A DNA stretch of 64,000 nt from Treponema sp. UBA6367 (GCA_002437725.1 DJRF01000010.1:1-64000), one strand, 5' to 3'; numbered from the stretch's first letter, positions 25,118 to 34,183 are shown. Program-made: numbers and translations. The notes: a model not told the origin generated them from the sequence alone.

Positions 25118-27181
25118 ATGAAAAAGAATTTTAAGTTTTTTGGTTGTGCGTTTTTGCTTTTGGCTGCTTTGCTTGGCTCTTGCAAAAATGGAAGTGGTTC
25201 GGACGGCGGAAATCCCGAGTTTCCTGAAAATCTTGCTGAATACGTTGGCGATGAAAATTATAAAAGTCCGAAAAACGTTGAAATCAACTCAGAAGAGGCA
25301 AAAAATCAGTCTGAAAGTTTGGAAGACAGCTGGTGGCGAAAAACTTCGTTCTATCACATCTGGGTAAAAAGTTTTGCTGATTCTAATGACGATGGTTGCG
25401 GTGATTTTAAGGGAATTGAAAGCAAGCTCGGCTATATTCAAAATGATTTGGGCTGTTCTGGAATCTGGCTTTCACCGATTTTTGAGTGTGATTATAAATC
25501 AAAATCTAAAAGTGAAAATATGCACGGCTACGATGTGAAGGATTACTACGCCGTGAACAGCTGTTTTGGCACGGAAGATGATTTAATCAGTCTTATAAAC
25601 GCTTGCCACGAAAAAAATATAAAAATCATCTTTGACTTTGTGCCTAATCATAGTGGAGAAGGAAATCAATGGTTTGCAGATTCCTGCAGTGGCAAAAACG
25701 GCAAAAAAGACTGGTACTTGTGGAGCGACACGAAGCTTTCCTGGAATCCGGGAATGGGAAGCTCTGAAACTTGGCACAAAAATCCGAGAGGAAGCGACTA
25801 TTATTACGCGGCGTTTTGGAAAGGGCAGCCTGATTTGAACTTCAGGAACTGGGAAGTTCGCGAAGAGATGAAAAATGTTGTGCGCTATTGGCTGAACAAA
25901 GGTTTTGACGGATTAAGGATTGACGCCGTGCGCTATTTGATAGAAACGGAAGATTCAAAGTATGACACGGATGAAACGCACAGATGGTTTAGTGAGCTTA
26001 GAAAAGATGTTATTGACGCTTATAAAACTATTTCGCCAAAGTTTATGACTTGCGAGGCTTGGATTACAGGCGACAGGACTAGGCTTGAAAAATATTTTGG
26101 CACGGACGAAATGCCTGAATTCAATATGGTTTTTGATTTTGACCAAGGCGGTGGCGTTGTAAATAGTGTCGCTCGCGGCGAGGCTAGTTACCTTTCTGCT
26201 GCATTAAAGAAAAATCCTGCGGAAAATAAGTCTTACGGAACATTTCTTGGAAACCATGACAATTATATTGACCGGCTTGGAACTTTTTATGGCGGATATG
26301 AGGCTAGCATAAAGGCGGCAACCGCAATGTCTCTTTTGCGCCCGACAGTTCCTTTTATCTACTACGGTCAGGAAATCGGGATGAAAGACGATACTTCCTA
26401 CGTGAGTGGCGACATCCGGCACAGAACGGACATTGACTGGACTGAAGTTGAAAAGCAGAAATCCAATCCGTCGTCGGTTTTGAACTTTAATAAGGCGCTT
26501 TTGTCTTTGCGGAAGATGTATCCGAATCTTTTTGCAAATGGCGATGTTCAATTTTTGAAAAGCTGCACTGTTGACGCAAATAAAAATCCTTTGAACACTG
26601 TTGCCGCCTACACAATTTCTGATGGAAAAGACAGCTTGCTATGCGTGCAAAGTTTAATAAATTATGGAGATTATTCATTCTGGTTTGAAAACTCTTCTCT
26701 TGTTGATGTCGGAAATTATTCCGTTCTGGTTGGAATTAATGATGAAAAAAATCTTTCGATTGAAAAAGATGTAGCTTTGAAAGTTAAATTCATTGCGCCT
26801 TACGAAACTCGTGTTTACTATTTGGGTGACACTCAAAAAGAAATGCTTTTTACAGATAACCGCCTTTTTCTGCGCGGAGATATGAACAGCTGGGGCTACC
26901 ATGAAATGGTGTATGATTGTGAAAAAGAAACTTTTGCGGCTTCTGTTGAACTTGCGGCAGAAACTTATCAGTTCAAATTTGACAAATACTGCGACTGGAC
27001 TTTGTCTTACGGAAGCGGCGAAGAAAATGAGGATGGAAAAACAATTTCCTTAGGCGAAACTGTGCAGACTTCTACAGAAAAAGGTAAAAATACAAATTTT
27101 TCAATAACAATTTCAACTGCTGGAACTTATTTGTTTACGTTTTATGAAAAAGATAACACATTCAAGGTTGAATTGAAGTAA
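25118..27181 (+). CDS. GH13 alpha-amylase-family lipoprotein
   Basis: This 687-residue protein begins with a lipoprotein signal peptide ending at Cys22 (LLGSC), so it is probably anchored on a membrane facing outward. The GH13 regions are clear: DFVPNH (about 173–178), the nucleophile Asp269 in GLRIDAVR, the acid Glu313 in TCEAW, and FLGNHDN with Asp381. The start of the domain has FADSNDDGCGDFKGI. It hydrolyses alpha-glucans such as starch or maltodextrins. A C-terminal module (LFLRGDMNSWGYHEM, then YQFKFDKYCDW) looks like a starch-binding or X25-type beta domain. The neighbouring binding protein and permeases suggest uptake of the products. Confidence 0.92.
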   Translation: MKKNFKFFGCAFLLLAALLGSCKNGSGSDGGNPEFPENLAEYVGDENYKSPKNVEINSEEAKNQSESLEDSWWRKTSFYHIWVKSFADSNDDGCGDFKGIESKLGYIQNDLGCSGIWLSPIFECDYKSKSKSENMHGYDVKDYYAVNSCFGTEDDLISLINACHEKNIKIIFDFVPNHSGEGNQWFADSCSGKNGKKDWYLWSDTKLSWNPGMGSSETWHKNPRGSDYYYAAFWKGQPDLNFRNWEVREEMKNVVRYWLNKGFDGLRIDAVRYLIETEDSKYDTDETHRWFSELRKDVIDAYKTISPKFMTCEAWITGDRTRLEKYFGTDEMPEFNMVFDFDQGGGVVNSVARGEASYLSAALKKNPAENKSYGTFLGNHDNYIDRLGTFYGGYEASIKAATAMSLLRPTVPFIYYGQEIGMKDDTSYVSGDIRHRTDIDWTEVEKQKSNPSSVLNFNKALLSLRKMYPNLFANGDVQFLKSCTVDANKNPLNTVAAYTISDGKDSLLCVQSLINYGDYSFWFENSSLVDVGNYSVLVGINDEKNLSIEKDVALKVKFIAPYETRVYYLGDTQKEMLFTDNRLFLRGDMNSWGYHEMVYDCEKETFAASVELAAETYQFKFDKYCDWTLSYGSGEENEDGKTISLGETVQTSTEKGKNTNFSITISTAGTYLFTFYEKDNTFKVELK

Positions 27182-27205
27182 TAAAAATAAAAATTATTTT
27201 AGCCG

Positions 27206-27239
27206 GGCGGTAATTTTTGGTTATCGCCAGTTTTTTTTT
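27206..27239 (+). terminator. Rho-independent terminator after the amylase gene
   Basis: GGCGGTAA (27206–27213) pairs with TTATCGCC (27221–27228) with one G·T wobble, followed by nine T (27231–27239). Confidence 0.8.
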
Positions 27240-27244
27240 AGACA

Positions 27245-27274
27245 TTGCCGAACTTCCGTTATTTCTTGTAATAT
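27245..27274 (+). promoter_or_regulatory. Promoter in leaderless configuration
   Basis: TTGCCG (27245–27250), an 18-nt spacer and TAATAT (27269–27274) lie so that the -10 box ends 6 nt before the ATG at 27281. There is no ribosome-binding site. Confidence 0.6.
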
Positions 27275-27280
27275 AAGACT

Positions 27281-27520
27281 ATGAAAAGCATTTTGATAAA
27301 AGATACCACAAGAGAAGAACGCGAGAAAATTGTTCAGGAGTCTTTGGGCGACGGCTGGGATGTTGGCTGCGGAACTGGCTCTGCAGGCATTGACTACGCT
27401 CTTTATATCGAAGGAAAAGTTGAACTTAAGGACTTGAACAAGGCGGCAAACTGCGGTTTTGAGGTGGCTCACCCGGCGGAGCAAAGGGCTTCGTGCTCTG
27501 GCGAAGGTTTTGCAGACTGA
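27281..27520 (+). CDS. Small cysteine-containing conserved protein, function unknown
   Basis: This 79-residue protein begins MKSILIKDTTREEREKIVQE, a start I recall from short conserved proteins of gut anaerobes. It has four cysteines (GCGTGS, NCGF and SCSG), perhaps three or four metal or disulfide ligands, but no recognised fold. Its stop overlaps the start of the acetyltransferase gene by one base, so the two are coupled and may act on each other. The start codon sits directly after a promoter. Confidence 0.65.
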   Translation: MKSILIKDTTREEREKIVQESLGDGWDVGCGTGSAGIDYALYIEGKVELKDLNKAANCGFEVAHPAEQRASCSGEGFAD

Positions 27521-28104
27521 TGAAAATACGCACGGCGAATCTTTTTGATATTGATTCAATCATGAATATTGAAAACAACTCGTTTGTTCCGCAGGTCCGG
27601 GAAGAAAGGCAGGTTTTTCTGCAAAGATTAAAAGTCTTTCCGCAGGGGTTTATTCTTTTGATTGATGATTCTGTTTCTGTTGCAGACGAAGGTCAAAAAA
27701 CTGGAATTGACGCAAAAAACGAAAATATTTGCGGCTATTTTTGCACGGAACTTTGGGAAGGAATGCCGGAATCTAAGGAAGTTTTTTCTGTCGGGCACGA
27801 TATTTCCTTGGCTCATTGCGCGGATGGCTCGGTTCTGTACATTTCCTCGTTTGCAATTTTGCCAGGCTTGCGTGGCGGCGGTCTTGGCGGAAAGTTTTTC
27901 CGTTCGGCTCTTAATTATATAGAAGAATCTGTTTCAAATCTGAAAGAAGAAGTTCTTTTGGTGAACGAAAACTGGCTTGGCGCGCGGCACATCTACAAAA
28001 AAAACGGATTTTCAGAATGTTTTTCAATAAAAAACGCCTTTCAAAATGAGTTTCTAGAGCCGCAGACCGGAATTGTTATGAAAAAAGGGCTTTCGCAAAT
28101 ATAA
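27520..28104 (+). CDS. GNAT-family N-acetyltransferase
   Basis: This 194-residue protein begins with MKIRTANLFDIDSIMNIE, the usual first strand and helix of GNAT enzymes. Its acetyl-CoA loop region reads ILPGLRGGGLGGKFF (R-G-x-G pattern), and the last part WLGARHIYKKNGFSE matches the terminal motif. GNAT enzymes transfer acetyl from acetyl-CoA to amines; the substrate here is unknown. An insertion of about 25 residues (around 50–75) precedes the core strands. The ATG overlaps the upstream stop. Confidence 0.86.
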   Translation: MKIRTANLFDIDSIMNIENNSFVPQVREERQVFLQRLKVFPQGFILLIDDSVSVADEGQKTGIDAKNENICGYFCTELWEGMPESKEVFSVGHDISLAHCADGSVLYISSFAILPGLRGGGLGGKFFRSALNYIEESVSNLKEEVLLVNENWLGARHIYKKNGFSECFSIKNAFQNEFLEPQTGIVMKKGLSQI

Positions 28105-28107
28105 AAT

Positions 28108-28136
28108 TTGACAAATCAAAACAATGGGCATAACAT
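28108..28136 (+). promoter_or_regulatory. Promoter of the sugar-binding lipoprotein gene
   Basis: A consensus TTGACA (28108–28113), a 17-nt spacer and TAACAT (28131–28136) leave a leader of about 80 nt before the ATG at 28223. Confidence 0.7.
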
Positions 28137-28222
28137 TATTATAAATGCGTTGAGGACTGTTTTTGGGATAGTTCATAACGTATTTAAAATAAAAAGTAAT
28201 TTTTCATTCATGGAGGAAAAAA

Positions 28223-29500
28223 ATGAAAAAAATACTTACTTCTGTTGTTGCCGTTGCTATGATTGCGGCTGCGTTCACAGGTTGCAAGAAAAAAGATGGG
28301 AATAAAAGTTCTGGCAATTCTGGTTCTGTAAAGCTTGAAATGTACTATTACAAGCAAGAAAATCAAGAAGGATTAAAAAATATTGTAAAGGCTTTTGAAA
28401 AAAAGAATCCTGGCATTACAATTGATATGCTCATTATTCCTAATGATGCGGATTCTGCAATGTCTGCGCGTGCCGCTCAAGGCGACCTTCCTGATATTCT
28501 TCAGATGCAGTCTTATTCTCGTATAAAAGAGTATGCGGAAAAAGGATTCCTTTTAGATCTTTCTAAAGAAGAAGCTTTGCAAAAAGTTCTTCCAAGCTCT
28601 CTTCCTGCCGTTTCTTATAACGGAAAGCAGTACGCAGTTCCTATGGATTACGCTGGAATTGGTATCATTTACAACAAGGATATTTTTGCAAAATATGGAC
28701 TTGAAGCCCCAAAAACTTATCGCGACCTTGAAAAAGTTTGCCGCACTCTTAAGGAAAACAACATAGTTCCTTTTGCTGCCCTTCTTAAGGAAAACTGGTC
28801 TGTAGGCCATTTTATTACAATGGTGCACACAGCTCTTCTTCAAGAAAAATCAATCAGCGTAGATTCTTTTATTTCTTTGATGAATTCAGGTAAATCTTCT
28901 TACGGTGTTGTTGATACAGACAAGCTCTTCAGCATTCTTGATTTCTATCGCGAAAATATGAACTCAAATGCTGCTGAAATGGACGGTGGAAACCAGCAGC
29001 AGTCTTTTGCAAAGGGTGAGTCTGCGATGATGGTTCAGGGACTTTGGGCTTATGTAGACGCTCTTAAACTTAATCCAAACTTGAACGCAGGATTTATTCC
29101 TTTCCCTGTTTACAACGATGCAAAAATGAACACTTTCTATGCCGATGTAGATTCTACATTCGGAGTTTCTTCTCAGTCTTCAAAGGAAAATCAAGAAGCT
29201 GCTGTTAAATTCCTTAACTGGCTTACTTCTGAAGAAGGTCAGAAGCTTTGGATGGATGAGTACAAACTTATTCCACCTTTCAAAGGTGTTGATGTAGCTC
29301 AGTTTGGCGGTCCTTATGTTGACCTTATGAAATCTGTAGAAGAAAAAGGTTCTATGCCATGGGCATTCTCTCAGTATCCTTCAGATGTATTTGAAAATGC
29401 TTGTAAGAATGGTGCTCAGCAGTATATGATGCACAAAAAGTCAGCAGCAGATGTTATTAGCTCAATTGATGAGCAATGGGCTGCTTCTACAAATAAATAA
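28223..29500 (+). CDS. Extracellular solute-binding lipoprotein of a sugar ABC importer
   Basis: This 425-residue protein has a lipoprotein signal ending at Cys21 (AAFTGC) and the family 1 solute-binding fold. It has LEMYYYKQENQEGLKNIVKAF, then PGITIDML, then the hinge region YAVPMDYAGIGIIYNKDIF. It captures a sugar, probably a malto- or other oligosaccharide, and delivers it to the permeases encoded downstream. The nearby amylase supports an alpha-glucan product. GGAGG precedes the ATG. A terminator after the gene suggests it is expressed above the permeases, as is usual for binding proteins. Confidence 0.9.
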   Translation: MKKILTSVVAVAMIAAAFTGCKKKDGNKSSGNSGSVKLEMYYYKQENQEGLKNIVKAFEKKNPGITIDMLIIPNDADSAMSARAAQGDLPDILQMQSYSRIKEYAEKGFLLDLSKEEALQKVLPSSLPAVSYNGKQYAVPMDYAGIGIIYNKDIFAKYGLEAPKTYRDLEKVCRTLKENNIVPFAALLKENWSVGHFITMVHTALLQEKSISVDSFISLMNSGKSSYGVVDTDKLFSILDFYRENMNSNAAEMDGGNQQQSFAKGESAMMVQGLWAYVDALKLNPNLNAGFIPFPVYNDAKMNTFYADVDSTFGVSSQSSKENQEAAVKFLNWLTSEEGQKLWMDEYKLIPPFKGVDVAQFGGPYVDLMKSVEEKGSMPWAFSQYPSDVFENACKNGAQQYMMHKKSAADVISSIDEQWAASTNK

Positions 29501-29520
29501 TTCTTTTTAAGAATCTTTAA

Positions 29521-29563
29521 GAGGGTGTCTAACAATTGTGTTAGGCAGCCCTCTATTTTTTTA
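29521..29563 (+). terminator. Rho-independent terminator between binding protein and permease genes
   Basis: GAGGG and CTAAC (29521–29533) pair with GTTAG and CCCTC (29540–29553), followed by a T-rich run through 29563. Partial read-through could set the lower level of the permeases. Confidence 0.8.
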
Positions 29564-29594
29564 TTTAAGTTTTATACGAACTTTAAATAAGTGT

Positions 29595-29630
29595 GAGTCA
29601 AGGTTTTGAGTGTAAGTGAGCCTTGACCAA
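29595..29630 (+). repeat. Dispersed intergenic hairpin repeat, copy A
   Basis: The sequence contains TCAAGG and CCTTGA arms flanking a TTTTGAGTGT-type loop. Related copies occur at 35192–35226 and 44232–44268. Copies A and B are also preceded by similar TTTATAC(G/A)AA(C) stretches. Confidence 0.65.
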
Positions 29631-29707
29631 ATATGTTAGAAACTTTTCATAACTAATTATAGGCCTTGTTGGACAGTTTCTTTTTTTCTGAATTGGGAAA
29701 TTTTATT

Positions 29708-31240
29708 ATGGTTGAATCAAAATCAAAAAAAATTATTTACTTTCTTGCATTTGTCATACCTTGTCTGATTCTGTACATCCTGTTTTTTATAACTCCTTTT
29801 GTGGACGGCATTGGAATCTCTCTTACAAACTGGGACGGTTTAACTCCAAAAACGCCTAACATACTTCAAAAAGATGCATTTGAGTCTGAAATTTTATCAA
29901 AATTAAAAAATCAAAAAGATAAAGATTATGTTATGACTATTTATTCCTATAATAGTTCAAACAATAGTTATGAAAGACGTTCTGTTTCTGGCTCAAAAAG
30001 AAACAAACTTGAACGCATAATTCGTAAAACTGGCTATCAGCCTGAAAAAAATAAATTTATTGGTCTAGAAAATTATAAGAAAATTTTTACAGGAAAAATT
30101 GGCAGCGATTTTTATCCTAGTAAAAAGAAAATAGAAAAATTTACGAAGACTTCAAATCTTCCTTCGTATATTTCTAAAAAGGAATTTGAAAAAGAAATTA
30201 TTCCTAATGCTAGTGCAAAACAGTCTGATTTGAATCTGATAAAATCTGCATATATTTTTGATTCAAAAACAGAAAGATATAAATTAAATCCTGCTTATGA
30301 CGAGTTTACCGTAATCGATGCCGTTTGGCTTATTCCTGAAGTTGAAGAAACAAAGTCCGTTTCAGAAAATGAATTGGATTCTTTTATTAGGCTTTTAAAA
30401 AAGGATTCTGCAACTGGAGAATTTGTTGTTCTAAAAGCTGATGTCGATTCTTTTACTAAAAAGAATAATATTTCTTTTGAATCTTCAATGATAATTGAAA
30501 ATGTTGGACGCAAACTTATTTCCATCGCTGAAGTAAAATCTGTCCTTTCAAAAAACTGGATTGTCATAAACAGAAATATGGGCGTAATTGGATTTACCAT
30601 ATTTTTTGCAGTTTTTTCTGTAATCGGCATAAACGTTCTTGCGTTTGCCCTTGCATTGGCGCTTGATACTGGAATTCGTGGCCAAAAAGTTCTCCGCACG
30701 GTGTTCTTCTTGCCGAACGTTCTTTCAATGGTAATTGTAGCGCTAATCTGGTCCATGATTTTTGTCCAGCTGTTGCCGTCTATTACTGGAGTTGAAGAAT
30801 GGCTTTCAGATTCTAAAAAAACGCCTTGGCTAATTGTTTTGGTTGCTATTTGGCAAGGTTGCGGATACTACATGATAATCTATTTGGCAGGACTTCAAAA
30901 TATTCCTACAGATATAATAGAAGCTGCAAAGATTGATGGCGCTTCTGGCTGGCAAAGATTTAAAAGCATAACTTTTCCTTTGATGATGCCGTCTATAACA
31001 ATCAGCTTGTTTATGACAATTGCAAATGCTCTAAAGAGTTTTGACCTTATCTATGCAATGATTGGTAGAATGGGATACGCAACAGGAACAGTTCCTTTTG
31101 TAATGGATATTTACTATGATGCGTTCTCTTTAAAGCAAGCCGGTCTTGCAACGGCTAAGGCCATGGTTCTGTTTGTAATTATAGTAATTATTACAGGAAT
31201 TCAATTGTTTACAATGAAGAGAAAAGAGGTTGAAGCATAA
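29708..31240 (+). CDS. Sugar ABC transporter permease (MalF-like) with a large loop insertion
   Basis: This 510-residue inner-membrane permease has one transmembrane segment near residues 9–32 and five more from about 292 on. The cytoplasmic coupling motif is IIEAAKIDGASGWQRF. The region between the first and second segments is about 250 residues, far longer than in typical 290–300-residue relatives. It contains the usual GLENY motif (about 119–123) inside it. A large external loop recalls the P2 loop of E. coli MalF, though placed differently. I chose ATG 29708, with GGGA at 29695–29698; a TTG at 29666 is less likely. It overlaps the next permease by one base. Confidence 0.88.
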   Translation: MVESKSKKIIYFLAFVIPCLILYILFFITPFVDGIGISLTNWDGLTPKTPNILQKDAFESEILSKLKNQKDKDYVMTIYSYNSSNNSYERRSVSGSKRNKLERIIRKTGYQPEKNKFIGLENYKKIFTGKIGSDFYPSKKKIEKFTKTSNLPSYISKKEFEKEIIPNASAKQSDLNLIKSAYIFDSKTERYKLNPAYDEFTVIDAVWLIPEVEETKSVSENELDSFIRLLKKDSATGEFVVLKADVDSFTKKNNISFESSMIIENVGRKLISIAEVKSVLSKNWIVINRNMGVIGFTIFFAVFSVIGINVLAFALALALDTGIRGQKVLRTVFFLPNVLSMVIVALIWSMIFVQLLPSITGVEEWLSDSKKTPWLIVLVAIWQGCGYYMIIYLAGLQNIPTDIIEAAKIDGASGWQRFKSITFPLMMPSITISLFMTIANALKSFDLIYAMIGRMGYATGTVPFVMDIYYDAFSLKQAGLATAKAMVLFVIIVIITGIQLFTMKRKEVEA

Positions 31241-32106
31241 TGAATATAAAACTTATGAATAGATATGAAAGAAAAGTAACTGCCAAACAGGCCGCTTTAA
31301 CTGTGGCTTTAATTGTGCTTGCGGTATTTTTTATTTATCCGCTTATTTTTGTTATAATAAATTCTTTTAGGCCTAATTCTGGAATAATTGTAAATCCTAC
31401 AGGGCTTCCAAATTATAAGGAGTTTGCAAAATATAGTTTTAAGCTTTTTAATAACTATTCTCAAGTATGGAGCGAAATGAATTTCCCAAAAGTCTTCCTG
31501 CAGACTTTGCTGGTTACTGTTTTAGGAACAAGCGGAATTATTTTGACTTCTTCTATGTGCGCTTATGGTCTTGTTCGTTCAGAGTCAAAAATTTCGCAAG
31601 TGCTTTACGCTTTTTTCGCTTTTTCTTTGGTAATTCCGTTTCAGATTATTATGGTTCCAATTGGAGTTTTGGCAAGCGACCTTCACCTTATGAATGTTTA
31701 CGGGCTCATTCCTATGTATTGGGGACTAGGTTGTCCTACTGCGATTTTTATGTTCCATGGATTTATAAAATCGGTTCCAAAGGAGCTGGAAGAGTCTGCA
31801 TCTATTGATGGAGCTGGAAAATTTAGAATCTTTTTTAGCATTGTTTTTCCGCTTTTAAAGACTATTGTTGCCACCATTGCTGTAATTGATGCTCTTTGGA
31901 TATGGAATGACTTCCTGCTGCCTTTGATTGTCGCAAAAGAAGGTACAATCCAGCTTGCGCAAATGCGATTCAACGGGCAGTTTATGAAGGATTACGGTCC
32001 TATGTGCGCATCTCTTACAATTTCTTCTATTCCTATAATTATATTCTATTTAGCTTTGCAAAAATATATTATAAAAGGAATTGCGGCAGGCGCTGTAAAA
32101 GGCTAA
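31240..32106 (+). CDS. Sugar ABC transporter permease (MalG-like)
   Basis: This 288-residue protein is the second channel subunit, with six predicted membrane segments and the coupling motif ELEESASIDGAGKFRIFFSI. It opens with a membrane segment reading LTVALIVLAVFFIYPLIFV. It starts on the last base of the previous stop. No ATPase gene follows, so the pair probably uses the UgpC/MsmK-type ATPase at 12097. Confidence 0.93.
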   Translation: MNIKLMNRYERKVTAKQAALTVALIVLAVFFIYPLIFVIINSFRPNSGIIVNPTGLPNYKEFAKYSFKLFNNYSQVWSEMNFPKVFLQTLLVTVLGTSGIILTSSMCAYGLVRSESKISQVLYAFFAFSLVIPFQIIMVPIGVLASDLHLMNVYGLIPMYWGLGCPTAIFMFHGFIKSVPKELEESASIDGAGKFRIFFSIVFPLLKTIVATIAVIDALWIWNDFLLPLIVAKEGTIQLAQMRFNGQFMKDYGPMCASLTISSIPIIIFYLALQKYIIKGIAAGAVKG

Positions 32107-32116
32107 AATCTTATCT

Positions 32117-32701
32117 ATGAAAAAGATAGATTTTAAAGTCCTCGGAGAGTTGTTTCTTTCTTTTTGCAAGGTTGGAGCATTTACTATTGGCGGCGGGCTT
32201 GCAATGATGCCTATGCTTCAAAAAGAGCTTATAGAAAAAAAACAGTGGATGACTGAAGAAGAGCTTATTGATTATTACGCAATTGGTCAGTCAACGCCTG
32301 GAATTATTGCTGTAAATGTCGCCACTTTTATAGGCTATAAACAGTCTGGCATTATTGGCGGAATTATTGCTACGCTGGGAATTATTTTTCCTTCTGTTGT
32401 GATTATAACTGTTCTTGCCCGCCTTATAAGTTCGATAGATGATTTTCCTTGGGTTCAAAAGGCTTTAAGGGGAATAAACGTTTCTGTTGCCGCTCTTTTA
32501 ACTGATGTCACAATAAATTTTGCAAAGAAAACTGCAAAAAATGTGTTCAGCATAGTTCTGATGGTTCTTGTTTTTTGTTTGGTTTATTTTGTAAAAATAC
32601 CTTCTCACTTTATTATTTTAGGCTCTGCTCTTATAGGTCTTTGGTATTACTATATCTGCAAGGCAGTAGCACAGAAAAAGACTTTAAAGGAAGGTAAGTA
32701 A
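32117..32701 (+). CDS. Chromate transporter-family subunit 1
   Basis: This 194-residue membrane protein has the conserved N-terminal sequence KVGAFTIGGGLAMMPMLQKEL and the family segment AIGQSTPGIIAVNVATFIGYK. These are half-size ChrA (CHR) domains. Paired short CHR proteins occur in many bacteria; the natural substrate in non-resistant species is uncertain. It is followed directly by its partner. Confidence 0.9.
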   Translation: MKKIDFKVLGELFLSFCKVGAFTIGGGLAMMPMLQKELIEKKQWMTEEELIDYYAIGQSTPGIIAVNVATFIGYKQSGIIGGIIATLGIIFPSVVIITVLARLISSIDDFPWVQKALRGINVSVAALLTDVTINFAKKTAKNVFSIVLMVLVFCLVYFVKIPSHFIILGSALIGLWYYYICKAVAQKKTLKEGK

Positions 32702-33283
32702 ATGCCGCAGATTTCTTTATTCGAGCTTTTTTGTACTTTTTTTTATATAGGTCTTTTTACAATTGGAGGCGGTCTTGTTGCAATTACGCTTATGCAGCAG
32801 ACTATTGTTGACAGGGGATTAATTTCTCCAGAGCAGTTTTATAACATGGTTGCCATTTCTGAAAGTACACCAGGACCAATTGGCGTAAATATGGCAACTT
32901 ATCTGGGATACAATTTTTACGGTGTTCCAGGAGCTGTTGTTGTTTCCATAGGACAGACACTGCCATCTTTGATATGTATTATTTTAATTGCAAAGTTTCT
33001 TTCTAAGTTTGCAGAAAAGGAAGGCGTAAAAGCAGCCTTTATGGGGATTAGGCCTGCCGCCACAGGTCTGGTGTTTGTAGCAGCCGTTCAAGTGTTTTTG
33101 CTTGCATTAGTTAATGTTCCTGAGAAAATTCAGCAGCTAAGTTCAGTTCCTGCTTGGCAAGAACTTTTTAAATGGCCGTGCCTTGCTTTTTATTTTTTTC
33201 TTATGTTTTTAAGGGCAAAAAAACAGCTGCATCCTATTTTTATGCTTTTGCTTGGGGCTGCTTTTGGAATTGTATTTTTATAG
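32702..33283 (+). CDS. Chromate transporter-family subunit 2
   Basis: This 193-residue membrane protein is the second half-size CHR domain, with FYIGLFTIGGGLVAITLMQQ and AISESTPGPIGVNMATYLGY. It begins immediately after the stop of the first subunit, so the two likely form one heteromeric transporter for an anion such as chromate or sulfate. Confidence 0.9.
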   Translation: MPQISLFELFCTFFYIGLFTIGGGLVAITLMQQTIVDRGLISPEQFYNMVAISESTPGPIGVNMATYLGYNFYGVPGAVVVSIGQTLPSLICIILIAKFLSKFAEKEGVKAAFMGIRPAATGLVFVAAVQVFLLALVNVPEKIQQLSSVPAWQELFKWPCLAFYFFLMFLRAKKQLHPIFMLLLGAAFGIVFL

Positions 33284-33310
33284 TGATTATCAGCATCTTT
33301 TTAAAATTTG

Positions 33311-33319
33311 TGTTATAAT
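33311..33319 (+). promoter_or_regulatory. Extended -10 promoter of deoD, leaderless configuration
   Basis: TGTTATAAT (33311–33319) is a consensus extended -10 box. It ends 6 nt before the ATG at 33326, and there is no ribosome-binding site. Confidence 0.65.
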
Positions 33320-33325
33320 ATCGCT

Positions 33326-34027
33326 ATGAGTATACATATAAACGCTCCAAAGACAGCTGTTGCTCAAAAAGTATTGCTTCCTGGTGATCCTTTAAGAGCT
33401 AAGTTCATTGCTGAAAATTTTTTGGAAAATCCTGTTTGTTATAACGAAGTTCGTGGAATGTATGGTTTTACAGGAACGTATAAAGGAGAAAAAGTTTCTG
33501 TTCAAGGAACTGGAATGGGGCAGCCTTCTCTTTCGATTTATGTTAACGAGCTTTTTCAGTTTTATGATGTTCAAACCGCTATAAGAATAGGAACAATCGG
33601 TGCTATTCAAAATGAACTAAAATGCCGTGACATTATAATTGCAAATGCCGCTTGTTCGGATTCTTATCTTTTAAATCAGCGTTTTGGCGGAATGCACTTT
33701 GCGCCGACAAGCGATTTTGAGCTTTTATACAATGCGTACAATAAAGCAAGAGATTTGAATATGAAAGTTCATGTAGGACCCGTGGTTTCAGGGGATTTGT
33801 TTTATGATGAAAACAATCTTTGGAAAAAATGGGCAGAATATGGAGTTTTAGGGTGCGAAATGGAAAGCGCAGAACTTTTTACACTTGCAGCAAAGTTTAA
33901 AAGAAAAGCGCTTTCTATTTTTACAGTTAGCAATCAAATTATTACAGGGGAAGAAACAACTAGCGAAGAGCGTCAAAAAACTTTTAAAGATATGATGTTG
34001 CTTGCGCTTGAAACAATAATTCTATAG
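33326..34027 (+). CDS. deoD: Purine-nucleoside phosphorylase (DeoD type)
   Basis: DeoD splits purine nucleosides with phosphate into base and ribose 1-phosphate for salvage. The 233-residue protein has HINAPKTAVAQKVLLPGDPLRAKFI at its start (broken across the phosphate-binding LPGDPLRA), GTGMGQPSLSIY, RIGTIGAI, GCEMESAELFTLA and the final SNQIITGE. Length and motifs are those of hexameric DeoD enzymes. I chose ATG 33326; it directly follows a TATAAT box, and an upstream TTG at 33308 would lie before the likely transcript start. Confidence 0.94.
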   Translation: MSIHINAPKTAVAQKVLLPGDPLRAKFIAENFLENPVCYNEVRGMYGFTGTYKGEKVSVQGTGMGQPSLSIYVNELFQFYDVQTAIRIGTIGAIQNELKCRDIIIANAACSDSYLLNQRFGGMHFAPTSDFELLYNAYNKARDLNMKVHVGPVVSGDLFYDENNLWKKWAEYGVLGCEMESAELFTLAAKFKRKALSIFTVSNQIITGEETTSEERQKTFKDMMLLALETIIL

Positions 34028-34070
34028 ATTTAATGCGCTTGCTAAAGTTTTTTAGCATTTTTAACTTACG

Positions 34071-34093
34071 GTTTGCATTGCAAACTTACTTAT
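34071..34093 (+). repeat. Short intergenic repeat (GTTTGCnTTGCAAAC), copy 1
   Basis: GTTTGCATTGCAAAC followed by TTACTTAT occurs here and, with one base change in the loop, at 37781–37802. Each copy can fold as a 6-bp hairpin. Confidence 0.55.
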
Positions 34094-34132
34094 CAACTGC
34101 AATTTTTTGCTTTTTGCGAAATTGCAATAAAG

Positions 34133-34171
34133 AGTCAATCCTAAAATTGTAGTTTTAGCTTTGACTTTTTT
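34133..34171 (+). terminator. Terminator-like hairpin before the nucleotidyltransferase gene
   Basis: AGTCAA (34133) and CTAAAA (34141) pair with TTTTAG (34153) and TTGACT (34161), with a 2-nt internal loop, followed by six T (34166–34171). Directly after it comes the ribosome-binding site of the next gene, so it may end deoD or act as an attenuator. A second hairpin with 8-nt arms TGCAATTT/AAATTGCA lies just upstream. Confidence 0.7.
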
Positions 34172-34183
34172 ATGGGAGGAGAT

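Noticed and set aside
25086..25119. TTGACG/TAATAT promoter spanning the G8 tract before the amylase gene
   Set aside because: The spacer would be 22 nt and the -10 box would overlap the start codon.
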